From: Embleya sp040605455
GTDB lineage: Bacteria > Actinomycetota > Actinomycetes > Streptomycetales > Streptomycetaceae
Assembly (NCBI RefSeq): GCF_040605455.1
Contig: NZ_JBEXCV010000064.1
Location: 1-44,840, forward strand
DNA: 44,840 nucleotides
Direction: 5' to 3'
Below the pieces are notes generated by a model. That model saw only the letters and a program-made list of their open reading frames with translations, had not been told where the DNA came from and searched no databases. The position numbers were made by a program, and so were the translations under genes. Shown in pieces: positions 1 to 7,963 of this stretch. Every line of letters begins with the position of its first letter. Position 1 is the stretch's first letter.

Positions 1-2078
1 CCGTGCGTGCGCAGTACCGCGGCCTCGTCGAGGAGGACCTCGTAGGCGGCCTGGTCGGTGGCGGCCGCGTGGACCGCCAGCGGGGTGACCTCCCACAGTG
101 CGATACCCAGGCCGTACAGCCGGGCCCGGGTGGCCGGCGCGACCATCGCGGGTGATACGCCGTCGGCGCCGAGCGCGGCCACGACGGTGCGCAGCGGGTC
201 GTCGGCGTCCAGGGGGAGCGCGGACAGGGCCGCGCGGGCCTGGGTGGTCCGGGCGCGGTCGCCTGCCTCCCATGCGGCGCCGGTCGCGGCGAGCAGGAGC
301 GCGGCGCGACCATGGGCCGCTTCCAAGAGCAGTGCTCCCGCTTCGGAGCGGTGTCCTTCGGCGTGTCGCAGGGCGGCGCGTAGCCGGATCGCGGTGCCGG
401 AGGAGTGCGCCGAGCTGCCCTCGTCGGCGACGCCGTCCAGGTCGGTGGCGTCGGCGGTGTCGAGCAGGGTGCGCGCGCGGATCGGGAAGCCGGCTTCCCA
501 CGCGGCGTATGCGGCGGCCACGTAGCGGCGGCGGGCCACCGGGCGATCCGAGGTCAGTCGGGCTGCCTGCTCCCAGGTCGCGGCGGCGGCGCCCGCGCCG
601 AGTTCGCGGCGGGTGCGGCCGGCGCCGGCTTCCAGGGCGGCGGCGAGGTCGGCGTCGGGGCCGGCGGCGAGCGCGGCCAGGTGCCACGGTCGCCGATAGG
701 CGAGAGCACCGCTCGCAGCGTAGACCAGTGCCCCGTGCAGTGAGCGGCGCTCCGCAGCGCTGAGCGAGCGACGTACCTCCTCGCGCGCCGCCGCGCTCCG
801 GAATCGCACCCGGTGTTCGGCGGCGTCGACCAGGCCGGCCCGCAACACCGCGAGCCGAGCGCCCCGCCCGATACCGATCCGCCGACCGGCGACGGCCAAC
901 TGGTCCAGGTCGGCGGCCGGTTCGAGCGCGGCCAACGCGAGCAGCCGGCGAGCCTCCTCCGGCAGCGCCGCGAAGGGCACGTCCGCACCGGCGACCGCCG
1001 CACCGGAATCCGCCCGGGGCGCCCCCGCCCCGGCAGCGCCCCGGGCGGTCTCGGGCACCGCCCGAGCTGACGTACCCGCGTCGAATTGCCCGGAACCGTC
1101 CGGGAGTCGCTCGGTCGCAGCGCCGACTTCGTCGCCCCCGGCCGTCGTTACCTGCTCTGCGGAGCCGGCGACCCGGGATACACCGTCCGCCGTGCCACCT
1201 TCCGGCCGACCGCGTCGTGTATCCGCAGTCGCGCGGCTCGCCCAGGGCTCCGCCGCGCGGGCCGTCGGATCGGCGTCCGTGTCGGTGCCGAAGAGCAGGC
1301 CGCTGCCCCCCGCCCTGCCCGCGGCCGAGCCGTCGACGCCCCCGCGACCAGAGGCTGCCCGCTCGGCTGCCGCGGGCTCCACCCCGCTCCCGCCGGCCGC
1401 GCTGCCGACCATGGCACCGCCTACGCCCTCGGCCGATGCCGCGCCCGCCCGATTGGCGATCCGGCCGCCCGCGCCCGACGCAGGCGCCTTTGCCGCGCCC
1501 GCCTCGCCCGCAGTCGGGCCGTCCACGCCCACGACCGCGCTGCCCACGACCGACTTCGTCGCTGCCGGGCTCGGGTCCGCGGTCGCGCCCTCCCGCGTCG
1601 CGCGCAGGACGGCGATCGGCAGGCCCTCGGCACGTCCCGCGATGTAGGAGACGACCGCCGCCGAGGCCGCGTCGAGCCAGTGGGCGTCGTCGACGAGGAC
1701 CAGGACCGGCTGTTCCCGGGCGGTGATCAGGATCAGCGAGCAGGCCGCCGCGGCCACCACGCCGCGATCGGCCGCGCCGGGAGCCAGGCCGAGTGCGATG
1801 CGCAGCGCCTGGGCCCGGGTGTGCGGGAGGCGGCCGATCCTCGGGTGCAGGTCGGCGAGCAGTTGGCGCAGCGCGGTGTAGGGGAGGGCGCCGCCGCCGC
1901 GAGGGCCGGCCGTCCGCAGGACGGTCATCCCCTTCGCCTCCCACATCGCCTCGGCCAGGAGCGTCGTCTTGCCCGCCCCCGCGGCCCCGCGCAGCACGAC
2001 GGCTCCGCCGTCACCGGCGCGCGTCCGTTGCAGCAGTGCCGTGACGGCGGCCAGTTCGTCGTTCCTTCCGTGAAGCAC
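1..2078 (-). CDS. LAL-type LuxR-family ATPase regulator, C-terminus cut by window edge
   Basis: The frame opens at a GTG preceded by AGGAGAG and stays open to the window edge, giving about 692 codons. Residues 31-38 read GAAGAGKT, a Walker A motif. Residues 126-134 read LVLVDDAHW, a Walker B motif of the AAA_16 type used by large LuxR (LAL) regulators. The rest is Ala/Leu/Arg-rich helical sequence like the TPR-type effector region of the family. The LuxR helix-turn-helix normally lies at the C-terminus and would be outside the window. Between the Walker B segment and the helical region, roughly residues 165-363, is a long Gly/Ala/Ser-rich stretch of low complexity that is unusual for the family. 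Such proteins bind ATP and activate transcription, often of secondary-metabolite or sugar genes. The target is not visible here. Family assignment is strong; DNA binding is inferred. Confidence 0.88.
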   Translation of the reverse strand, partial: MLHGRNDELAAVTALLQRTRAGDGGAVVLRGAAGAGKTTLLAEAMWEAKGMTVLRTAGPRGGGALPYTALRQLLADLHPRIGRLPHTRAQALRIALGLAPGAADRGVVAAAACSLILITAREQPVLVLVDDAHWLDAASAAVVSYIAGRAEGLPIAVLRATREGATADPSPAATKSVVGSAVVGVDGPTAGEAGAAKAPASGAGGRIANRAGAASAEGVGGAMVGSAAGGSGVEPAAAERAASGRGGVDGSAAGRAGGSGLLFGTDTDADPTARAAEPWASRATADTRRGRPEGGTADGVSRVAGSAEQVTTAGGDEVGAATERLPDGSGQFDAGTSARAVPETARGAAGAGAPRADSGAAVAGADVPFAALPEEARRLLALAALEPAADLDQLAVAGRRIGIGRGARLAVLRAGLVDAAEHRVRFRSAAAREEVRRSLSAAERRSLHGALVYAASGALAYRRPWHLAALAAGPDADLAAALEAGAGRTRRELGAGAAAATWEQAARLTSDRPVARRRYVAAAYAAWEAGFPIRARTLLDTADATDLDGVADEGSSAHSSGTAIRLRAALRHAEGHRSEAGALLLEAAHGRAALLLAATGAAWEAGDRARTTQARAALSALPLDADDPLRTVVAALGADGVSPAMVAPATRARLYGLGIALWEVTPLAVHAAATDQAAYEVLLDEAAVLRTH

Positions 2079-2360
2079 GGAAACTCTCCTCGCATCTCGC
2101 TCACACCCCCGTGGTGTGGCCGGCGGCCCCGCCGGATTCGGCCGGACCGCCGCACTATGAGCCTGAGCTTGCCCGTTCCCGGTCAACACATGTTCAACAT
2201 TCACTCAACGTGTGGAGTCCGGACCAAGTAATTACGGACATGTGACACCGACATCGGGTCGGCGTCACGCCGGCATCCGGCTGAATATCCGTCAGTCTTT
2301 CGGTTGAAGGCGTTCGAAGATCCGTCCGAAGGGCCCGTCCGAAGAGCGGCTGAATGTCCG
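2079..2360. other. Intergenic region upstream of the LAL regulator
   Basis: This 282-base gap holds the upstream region of the LAL regulator and the 3' flank of the crotonase gene. Around 2180-2240 the GC content drops and short CAAC repeats appear (CAACACATGTTC, TTCAACATTCACTCAAC), which is the likely promoter or operator zone for the leftward regulator. I could not fix convincing -35 and -10 boxes. A partial copy of the crotonase gene end lies at 2278-2300. Confidence 0.35.
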
Positions 2361-2369
2361 TCAGTCCTT
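2278..2369. repeat. Imperfect 23-bp direct repeat of the crotonase gene 3' end
   Basis: Positions 2278-2300 and 2347-2369 match at 21 of 23 bases (core CGGCTGAAT-TCCGTCAGTC). The second copy spans the last codons and stop of the crotonase gene, so the first looks like a partial duplication of that gene end 69 bp downstream. CCGTCCGAAG is also repeated between them. Confidence 0.6.
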
Positions 2370-3164
2370 GTACTCCGGCCGCCGCTTGTCCTTGCGGGCC
2401 CGAATGGCCTCCTCGAAGTTCTCCGTGGTCAGTCGCACGTACAACTGGGCGTGTCCCTCGTGGTCCATGTGCGAGTGCATGCTGCCGGCCTCCATGCCGG
2501 ACCACAGCAACCGTTTGGTCACTTCCACCCCCACTCGACTGAACCCGATGATTCGCTCGGCGAGTTCGTACGCGTCGTCGAGCAACTTCTCGCCCGACAC
2601 CACGCGCGACACCAGCCCGATCCGCTCGGCCTCGGTCGCGTCCACGTCCCGTCCGGACAACATGATCTCGAATGCCCGAGACGACCCGATCGCCCGGGGG
2701 AGCAAATAGCTGATTCCGAGCTCGCTCGCGGTGAGTCCGTTGTTGATGCCGGCCGCCCGGAAGTAGGCCGTGTCGGCGGCGATTCGGATGTCGGTGGCGG
2801 TGGCGAGACAGAAGCCACCGCCGATCGCGGGGCCGTTGATCGCGCCGATCACCGGTTGGTGCATCCGGCGCAGCCCCAGGATCACGTCGTCCAGGATCTC
2901 CATCGAACGACGGGCGATGCTGGTTCGGGTCAGACCCTTGATGCCGGGGATGCGGCCGGAATTCTCCAGATCCGCGCCGGAACAGAAGCCCCTCCCGGCA
3001 CCGGTCAATATGACGACACGCGTATCGTTGTCGGCGCTCACGGCCTCCAGAGCCTCACGAAAGGGGACCATGACGTCGAAGGCCATGGCGTTCATGCGGT
3101 CCGGTCGATTGAGGGTGATGAGCGTGACATGGGGGCGGGGCTTGTCGACGAGTACGAAGGACAT
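2361..3164 (-). CDS. Enoyl-CoA hydratase/isomerase (crotonase) family protein
   Basis: A 267-residue protein of normal crotonase length, starting at an ATG with GAGGATG upstream. The CoA-binding and oxyanion-hole segments are clear: GRGFCSGAD near residues 58-65 and AIGGGFCLA near 114-121. The two glutamates of classical enoyl-CoA hydratase (in GGGCE and FGQPE) are absent. Here they read GGGFC (Cys119) and FRAAG (Gly139). An acidic residue instead lies in the later segment NGLTASELG (Glu148), near where dienoyl-CoA isomerases carry a catalytic aspartate. This pattern also occurs in a well-populated actinobacterial EchA subgroup. It therefore probably acts on an acyl-CoA, but simple hydration is not the safest guess. 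The gene stands alone, with no other beta-oxidation gene next to it. Confidence 0.88.
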   Translation of the reverse strand: MSFVLVDKPRPHVTLITLNRPDRMNAMAFDVMVPFREALEAVSADNDTRVVILTGAGRGFCSGADLENSGRIPGIKGLTRTSIARRSMEILDDVILGLRRMHQPVIGAINGPAIGGGFCLATATDIRIAADTAYFRAAGINNGLTASELGISYLLPRAIGSSRAFEIMLSGRDVDATEAERIGLVSRVVSGEKLLDDAYELAERIIGFSRVGVEVTKRLLWSGMEAGSMHSHMDHEGHAQLYVRLTTENFEEAIRARKDKRRPEYKD

Positions 3165-3343
3165 GGGGGCGTCATCCTCGGCATGATTGAGGGGCTAAGG
3201 GCTTCGAGTCGCACGGCGTCGGGCCGGGCGACCGGGGAACCGAAGAGCGCGAATCCGGTTCCGGTGCCGTTGATCGGGACGAATCGCCCGATCGCCGACC
3301 GGGCGGTCGGCCGCGAGCCGGCCGACGCGAAACGTTCGGCGTC

Positions 3344-3433
3344 GCGTCGACGGTTCGGGGCGCGTGCCTGGTCGGCGGTGCGCACCTGGTTCGGGACCCG
3401 TACGTGGTTCGGGACACGCAAGCCATTCTTGAC
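3344..3433 (+). repeat. Degenerate 18-bp tandem repeat, about five units
   Basis: Units start at 3344, 3362, 3380, 3398 and 3416. Units three and four (GCGCACCTGGTTCGGGAC and CCGTACGTGGTTCGGGAC) match at 14 of 18 positions; the outer units are more degenerate. The period is a multiple of three and in frame with the methyltransferase that begins at 3441. If translated, the repeats would encode hexapeptides of the type RTWFGT. Confidence 0.65.
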
Positions 3434-3440
3434 CAAGTCA

Positions 3441-4163
3441 ATGAAACCGCTCAAGGCCGATCCGCGGCTCTTCGACGCCTTCGCGGGCGACTACGACCGC
3501 TATGCGGGACTGTGCGACCCCCTCGGCGAGTGGCTCGCCGGGCTCGAACTGAACGGCGACCGTGCGTTGGACGCCGGCTGCGGCTCCGGCCGACACGCGC
3601 TGGCGCTGGCCGGCTCCTATGGCGAGGTGCTGGCCGCGGATCTGAGCGCACCGCTGATCGAGGTCGCGCGGGTAAGACGTCGACACGAGCGGATCCGCTA
3701 CGAGGTCGCCTCGCTCACGGACGTCCATGACGGCGAGGGCTTCGACCTGGTGCTGAGCATGGGTACCCTGCATCACCTCCCGGACCTGGGCGCGGCGTTG
3801 GCGCACCTGAAATCGCTGGTCCGACCCGGCGGCGAGATCGTCCTGGTCGACAACGTGACCACCGTGCCCGACGCGACGCGCCGGCAGTACATCGCCGGCG
3901 CCGCCCGCGAACTGATCCACGACCTGCGTCGCATGCGCGCCAGGGACGCCTGGTGGCTGTACCGCTTCCGCACCGGCGCGGCGTGGCTGGACCACCTGAT
4001 GTCGGATCACTATCTGACCCGTGCGCAGTACCGGGACCGCTACGGCGAGGTCTTCCCGGGCGCGGACTTCGTCGACCTGTCCTTCGCCTCCGCGATGCGT
4101 TGGCGCCGGACCACTGGCACGACCGCGGGGCAGGTGTCGGCGCCATGCACAAACAGGGTATGA
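3441..4163 (+). CDS. Class I SAM-dependent methyltransferase
   Basis: A 240-residue protein with SAM-binding motif I at residues 44-50 (DAGCGSG), motif II-like LAADLSAP, and SMGTLHHLPD with RPGGEIVLVDN after it. This is the order seen in Methyltransf_11/25 proteins of the UbiE/small-molecule type. The C-terminal third, rich in Trp, Tyr and Arg, probably shapes the acceptor pocket. The acceptor cannot be named. The start at 3441 is chosen because the fold begins there (FDAFAGDYDRYA). It has no clear Shine-Dalgarno sequence, and the frame stays open far upstream through an 18-bp tandem repeat, so a longer product or a leaderless start is possible. The end overlaps lipB by 19 bp, implying joint translation. 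Confidence 0.85.
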   Translation: MKPLKADPRLFDAFAGDYDRYAGLCDPLGEWLAGLELNGDRALDAGCGSGRHALALAGSYGEVLAADLSAPLIEVARVRRRHERIRYEVASLTDVHDGEGFDLVLSMGTLHHLPDLGAALAHLKSLVRPGGEIVLVDNVTTVPDATRRQYIAGAARELIHDLRRMRARDAWWLYRFRTGAAWLDHLMSDHYLTRAQYRDRYGEVFPGADFVDLSFASAMRWRRTTGTTAGQVSAPCTNRV

Positions 4164-4816
4164 ACGAGGCCGCGCCGGTACGGGTCGACCTGGGCGCGGT
4201 GGCGTACCCGACTGCGCAGGTCGACATGGCGCGCTGGGTCGCCGAGCGGCAGCAGGATCTCGCCCCCGACCGGCTGTTCCTGCTCACCCATCCGCCGGTG
4301 ATCACGTACAGCGCGCGCACCCCCATCGCCGATCTCCCGGATCCGGAGTCGCCGATCCCGCTGGTCGAGGTGGACCGCGGTGGCCACGCGACCTATCACG
4401 GGCCGGGCCAGCTGATCGGCTACCTGATCGTGAACCTGCGGGCGCTCGGGGCCGGCGATCTGGTGCGCCGGGTGGAGAACGGCCTGCTCGCCGCACTGGA
4501 CACGCTCGGCTTCCCGGCGATCCGGCGCGAGACGCCGGCGGGCGCGTCGAGCCTGGTCGGCATCTGGACGCCCGACCACCGCAAGCTCGCGTCCATCGGA
4601 ATGCGGATCCGACGCGGCGTCAGCAGCCACGGTTTCGCGCTCAACATCGACCCCGACCTGAGCGCGTTCACCACGTTCACCGCGTGCGCGCTCCCGGACA
4701 CGACGATGACGTCACTGGCCGAGCTCGCCGCCGAAACCGGCCGCGCGACACCGCCCGAGTCGGCGGTGCGCGACGCGGTGGCCGCCGCACTCACCAAGGA
4801 ACTCACCCGCCGTTAG
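4145..4816 (+). CDS. lipB: Octanoyl-[acyl-carrier-protein]-protein N-octanoyltransferase
   Basis: LipB moves octanoate from acyl carrier protein to the lipoyl domains of 2-oxoacid dehydrogenases and the glycine cleavage H protein; LipA then adds sulfur. The family signature is present at residues 78-89 (RGGHATYHGPGQ). The catalytic lysine lies in HRKLASIGMRIRR (about Lys147) and the cysteine in TACALPD (about Cys181). The length of 223 residues is normal. ATG 4145 has a GGGGCAGG sequence about ten bases upstream; ATG 4160 is an alternative. LipA is not adjacent, although lipA and lipB often lie together in actinomycetes, so this may be a second, non-housekeeping copy. The gene overlaps the methyltransferase and is probably co-transcribed with it. 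Confidence 0.93.
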   Translation: MHKQGMNEAAPVRVDLGAVAYPTAQVDMARWVAERQQDLAPDRLFLLTHPPVITYSARTPIADLPDPESPIPLVEVDRGGHATYHGPGQLIGYLIVNLRALGAGDLVRRVENGLLAALDTLGFPAIRRETPAGASSLVGIWTPDHRKLASIGMRIRRGVSSHGFALNIDPDLSAFTTFTACALPDTTMTSLAELAAETGRATPPESAVRDAVAAALTKELTRR

Positions 4817-4922
4817 GGACACACGCGCCGCCGGAACCTCGCCGCCCGCCCGGTCGGGTGCGGGGAGGGGATCCGGCCGCCGGGTCGGTGCCCGGTCGGT
4901 CGAGCCGGCAGCCGAAGCCGGG

Positions 4923-5452
4923 TCAGTCGGCGCGGACGCCGGTGACGTCCCACAGGTGGTGAACCGGGTCGTGGATGAAGTAGCGCGCGAAGGACTCGAC
5001 GGTGAAGATCGTGCCGTCGCTGCGGGTACCGGTACGGGCCCACTGGTCCTCGGCCACCGCCGCGAACGCGTCGGCCGGCGTGGCGCCGGCCGCCGCGAGG
5101 TCGGCCGCGACCCGTACCGGGTCCTGCTCGGCGTAGCGCGACTCGACGGCCGTCGCGTCCTGGTCCCAGTTCGCGAATTCCGGGGCGTCCTGCGTCAGCA
5201 TCAGCCGCAGTCGCTCGTCGAACAGGACGAACACGTCGCGGACGTGGCACGCATACTCGGTCGGAGACCAGGTGGCCGGGTTCGGCCGGATGCGCAGTTC
5301 GTCACCGCCGGAGACCAGCAGCTCGTGCCACGCCGCGGCGTTCGCGCGGGTCAGGGCGGGGTTCGGGTAGGCGGAACGGCCGGGGTGTCCAGCCCGCAGT
5401 CGGGACACGCCGACTCGAGTACCCACGTCCAGCCCTTGGTCTCGGGAGTCAT
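4923..5452 (-). pseudogene. DinB-like (maleylpyruvate isomerase fold) protein, frameshifted near the N-terminus
   Basis: Two reading frames together make one recognisable protein. The first, from ATG 5452, reads MTPETKGWTWVLESACPDCG and stops soon after. The second, from about 5390 on, reads NPALTRANAAAWHELL, then SPTEYACHVRDVF and ARYFIHDPVHHLWDV. That is the DinB-superfamily core, with its spaced histidines for a metal ion. Actinobacterial homologues have both parts in one frame. Joining them needs a -1 step between about 5360 and 5390, in G/C runs, which fits loss of one base in the DNA or a base-calling error. The longer ORF that can be drawn from 5495 has an N-terminus unlike the family. 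Function, if intact, would be thiol- or metal-dependent and is not known. Confidence 0.78.
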
Positions 5453-5695
5453 CATGCGCCGAGAATGGCCACCCGACCCCGCCCGAACAAAACATTTCCC
5501 CGCGAACGCCACCGGCCCGCCCTGGGGCCGGTGAGGTTCGCGATCACGCGCCGGAGGACGCGCACGGTGGTGGCGTGATCCGTGTCGGAGATTCCGTCGG
5601 GTTCCACGGTGCGGCCGGCGTGGACCGCCGGACCGGATCGCACCCCGGGGTCCGGGTCCGAGCACGCTCGATCCGGCACGGCCTACGATCGGGGC

Positions 5696-5989
5696 ATGTT
5701 CGTGATCACGTTGACCTACGTTGCCCCCATCGAGGACATCGACGCGCTCCTGCCCGCGCACCTCGAATGGCTCGATCGGCACTACGCCGCCGGCACGTTG
5801 CTGGCTTCCGGCCGCCGGGTACCCCGTACCGGTGGGGTGATCCTGGCGCGCGCCACGGATCGGGCCGCGCTCGACGCCGTGCTTGCGGAAGACCCGTTCC
5901 GGCGCGAAGGCGCGGCGACGTACGACGTTGTCGAATTCGCGCCCACCCGGACCGCTCCCGGGCTCGAAGGGCTGATCCCGACGGTCTGA
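5696..5989 (+). CDS. YciI-family (YCII domain) protein
   Basis: A 97-residue protein that matches a single YCII domain. It has an N-terminal beta strand (MFVITLTYVAP), the conserved PAHLEWLDRHYAAG segment with its histidine, and the EDPF motif near residue 70, which carries the family's conserved aspartate. YCII domains are small ferredoxin-like folds found alone or fused to sigma factors; the reaction is not established for most. ATG 5696 is chosen because the domain begins directly there. Upstream in-frame starts add only Ser/Pro/Gly sequence. It is divergent from the frameshifted DinB-like gene across about 240 bp. Confidence 0.85.
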   Translation: MFVITLTYVAPIEDIDALLPAHLEWLDRHYAAGTLLASGRRVPRTGGVILARATDRAALDAVLAEDPFRREGAATYDVVEFAPTRTAPGLEGLIPTV

Positions 5990-6265
5990 AGTGCCGTCAA
6001 TAGCCGTTCATTTCCAGCACATTTGATGGCGATTACTTACCAATTCAGACAACAAACGAGTACAGGCTTCCGCATTCACGCCTTCGGGTGATTTCGTGTT
6101 GAGCACACACCCGGTTCGGGCGATGGGGGTCGTCCACATGCCGGGGCGTGCGTTGCGCGCCGGGTAACTCAACCGCAGCACCCATTCCCCGCGCGGCGCC
6201 AAACCCGGGTACACCGGATACAACGGCACAGCTTGCGACAGGACGTGTGGGGGAGGCGCTGACCG
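5990..6265 (+). promoter_or_regulatory. Leader region upstream of the terpene operon with an AT-rich patch
   Basis: This 276-base gap precedes the terpene operon. Bases 6000-6060 are clearly richer in A/T than their surroundings (TTGATGGCGATTACTTACCA and onward), as expected of a promoter or operator. A GGGGGAGG ribosome site sits nine bases before ATG 6266. On the minus strand short open frames cross 6008-6240, but two frames look equally plausible and third-position G/C is poor at the 3' end, so I do not call a gene. Confidence 0.4.
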
Positions 6266-7963
6266 ATGCGCGTGCGAGATACCCGGTTGCCGGGGTGGCC
6301 TGCGGAATTGTTCGTACCCGAACTGCCCGTGGCCACCGCCCGGCTGCGTCGACGGGTCGCCGATTCGGTCTGCCCCGACGGCGCGGTGCGCGGTCCGTGC
6401 CGCAGCCGTGTGCTCGAATCGGCGCTGCTGCTGCGCCTTTTGGAGCGCACCGGTATCGAGGCCGATCACCACCGTCGGGTTGCCGGGTTTCTGACTGATT
6501 GTCTCCACAGTGCCGAACCCCTGGATCGGTTACTCGCAACGATCGCTTTACGCCACGTCGGCGATCCTTGCGAACACGGGGCGGGCGACCTGCTCGACCG
6601 TTTTCTCAAGCGGGCGCCGGCGTTCCTCAATACCCGCAAGCGGGTCATGCTGGAGACCGTTCTGGCCCTGCTCGGCCCACCGCGTCGGGCCGCTTGCCGG
6701 CCGTTCGACCCGCGCGCGTTCGACACCGGCAACCTGCACCCGTGGGCGCACGTACAGACCGTCGCGCTCAAGGTCGCGCTGGCCGATCTCAGCGGTCACG
6801 CGGACGAGGTCGGCCCGGCCGAACTGCGCCTGCTCGTGGATACCCAGCAGGGACCGGGGGTCTGGGAGGGCAACATCCTGGTGCACCTGCTGGTCCTGCA
6901 CGCGCTCGCCGCCCGGCCGTACCTGGACGCGCTGCTCGTCAACGGCGTGGCCAAGGCGCTGGCCCACCAACGCGACGACGGCGGAGTGCCGTTCGTGACC
7001 GACACCGACACGTGGTGCGCGGTCACCGCGGGCGTCGCGCTGGATGCGTCCGGCGCCCCGTACGACGTTCGCCGGCGGATCGGCGACCACCTCGCGGCGG
7101 GCCAACGGTCGGGCGGCGGTTGGTCGTACACCGACGCGGCGGTGCTCGCCGACGTGGACGACACCTCGGTGGCGATCGAGTTCCTGCACGCGACCGACCC
7201 GGTGCGCTACCGGCGCACCATCGATGCCGGCCTACGCGCGCTGTGGTCCTACCAGGGCCCGGACGGTGGATTCCCCACCTATATCGCCGGCGCGCCGTCG
7301 GAGGCGTGCATGACCGCCGCCGCCGTCAACGCGCTGAGCGTGCGCGCGTCGCGACACGTACAACGGATCATCGCCGGGCGTCGGTTCCTGGCCGCCGCGC
7401 AGCACCCCGACGGCACGTTCGAACCGGACTGGAGCCGCAGCCGCTATCACGCGATCTTCCGCGCCCTGCTGGCCATCGACGCCTGCGGCCCCGACGCCTA
7501 CCGGGCCACCGTCAAGCGGGCGCTCGTCGCCATCCGCGAGGGGCAGAACTCGGACGGCGGCTGGGGCCAGCAACCCGGAGATCCCAGCGACGCGATCAGC
7601 ACCGCGTACGCTCTGATCGCGCTGTGTCGGCAAAACGACCCGCGCCCGGTGGCGCGCGGCGTCGAGCACCTGCTGAGCGCGCAACGCGGCGACGGCGGGA
7701 TCGACTCGGTACCGGACATGCTCGGCACCAGGCCGTTCCTGTACGCGATTCCGTGCCTGGCCGACCACTTCACCCTGCTGGCCCTGGGCCACCTCGGCAA
7801 TCGACTCGCCCTGCGATCGCACCGCCCGGCAGGCACCCCGCGTGGCTCGGGCGCGTCGTCGGCGCACCCCACAGCTCTGCATGCCCCCGCACCCGGCACC
7901 GCCGGATCGCGCAGCGGGGGCAGGAACACTCCGACGCAGACCGGCGAAAGGAGCCCGGCGTGA
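6266..7963 (+). CDS. Class II terpene cyclase (DxDD type, squalene-hopene/labdane diphosphate synthase fold)
   Basis: A 565-residue protein of the squalene-hopene cyclase/prenyltransferase alpha-barrel superfamily. The DxDD motif of protonation-initiated cyclases is at residues 296-299 (DVDD, followed by TS). The middle aspartate, Asp298, would be the general acid. QW-like repeats surround it (GGGWSY, GPDGGFPTY, NSDGGWG, RGDGGID). The size matches bacterial bidomain class II enzymes making bicyclic diphosphates from GGPP (copalyl-type) or FPP (drimenyl-type), rather than squalene cyclases. No class I DDxxD motif was seen in it, so the diphosphate should be retained. The start has GGGGGAGG nine bases upstream. 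Its stop overlaps the next start (GTGA), so the two enzymes are translationally coupled. The last 45 residues are a Ser/Gly/Pro-rich tail. Substrate and stereochemistry cannot be read from sequence. Confidence 0.87.
   Translation: MRVRDTRLPGWPAELFVPELPVATARLRRRVADSVCPDGAVRGPCRSRVLESALLLRLLERTGIEADHHRRVAGFLTDCLHSAEPLDRLLATIALRHVGDPCEHGAGDLLDRFLKRAPAFLNTRKRVMLETVLALLGPPRRAACRPFDPRAFDTGNLHPWAHVQTVALKVALADLSGHADEVGPAELRLLVDTQQGPGVWEGNILVHLLVLHALAARPYLDALLVNGVAKALAHQRDDGGVPFVTDTDTWCAVTAGVALDASGAPYDVRRRIGDHLAAGQRSGGGWSYTDAAVLADVDDTSVAIEFLHATDPVRYRRTIDAGLRALWSYQGPDGGFPTYIAGAPSEACMTAAAVNALSVRASRHVQRIIAGRRFLAAAQHPDGTFEPDWSRSRYHAIFRALLAIDACGPDAYRATVKRALVAIREGQNSDGGWGQQPGDPSDAISTAYALIALCRQNDPRPVARGVEHLLSAQRGDGGIDSVPDMLGTRPFLYAIPCLADHFTLLALGHLGNRLALRSHRPAGTPRGSGASSAHPTALHAPAPGTAGSRSGGRNTPTQTGERSPA

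Noticed and set aside
6008..6240. Possible small minus-strand gene upstream of the terpene operon
   Set aside because: Two frames look equally protein-like, the 3' end has poor third-position bias, and no ribosome site is present.
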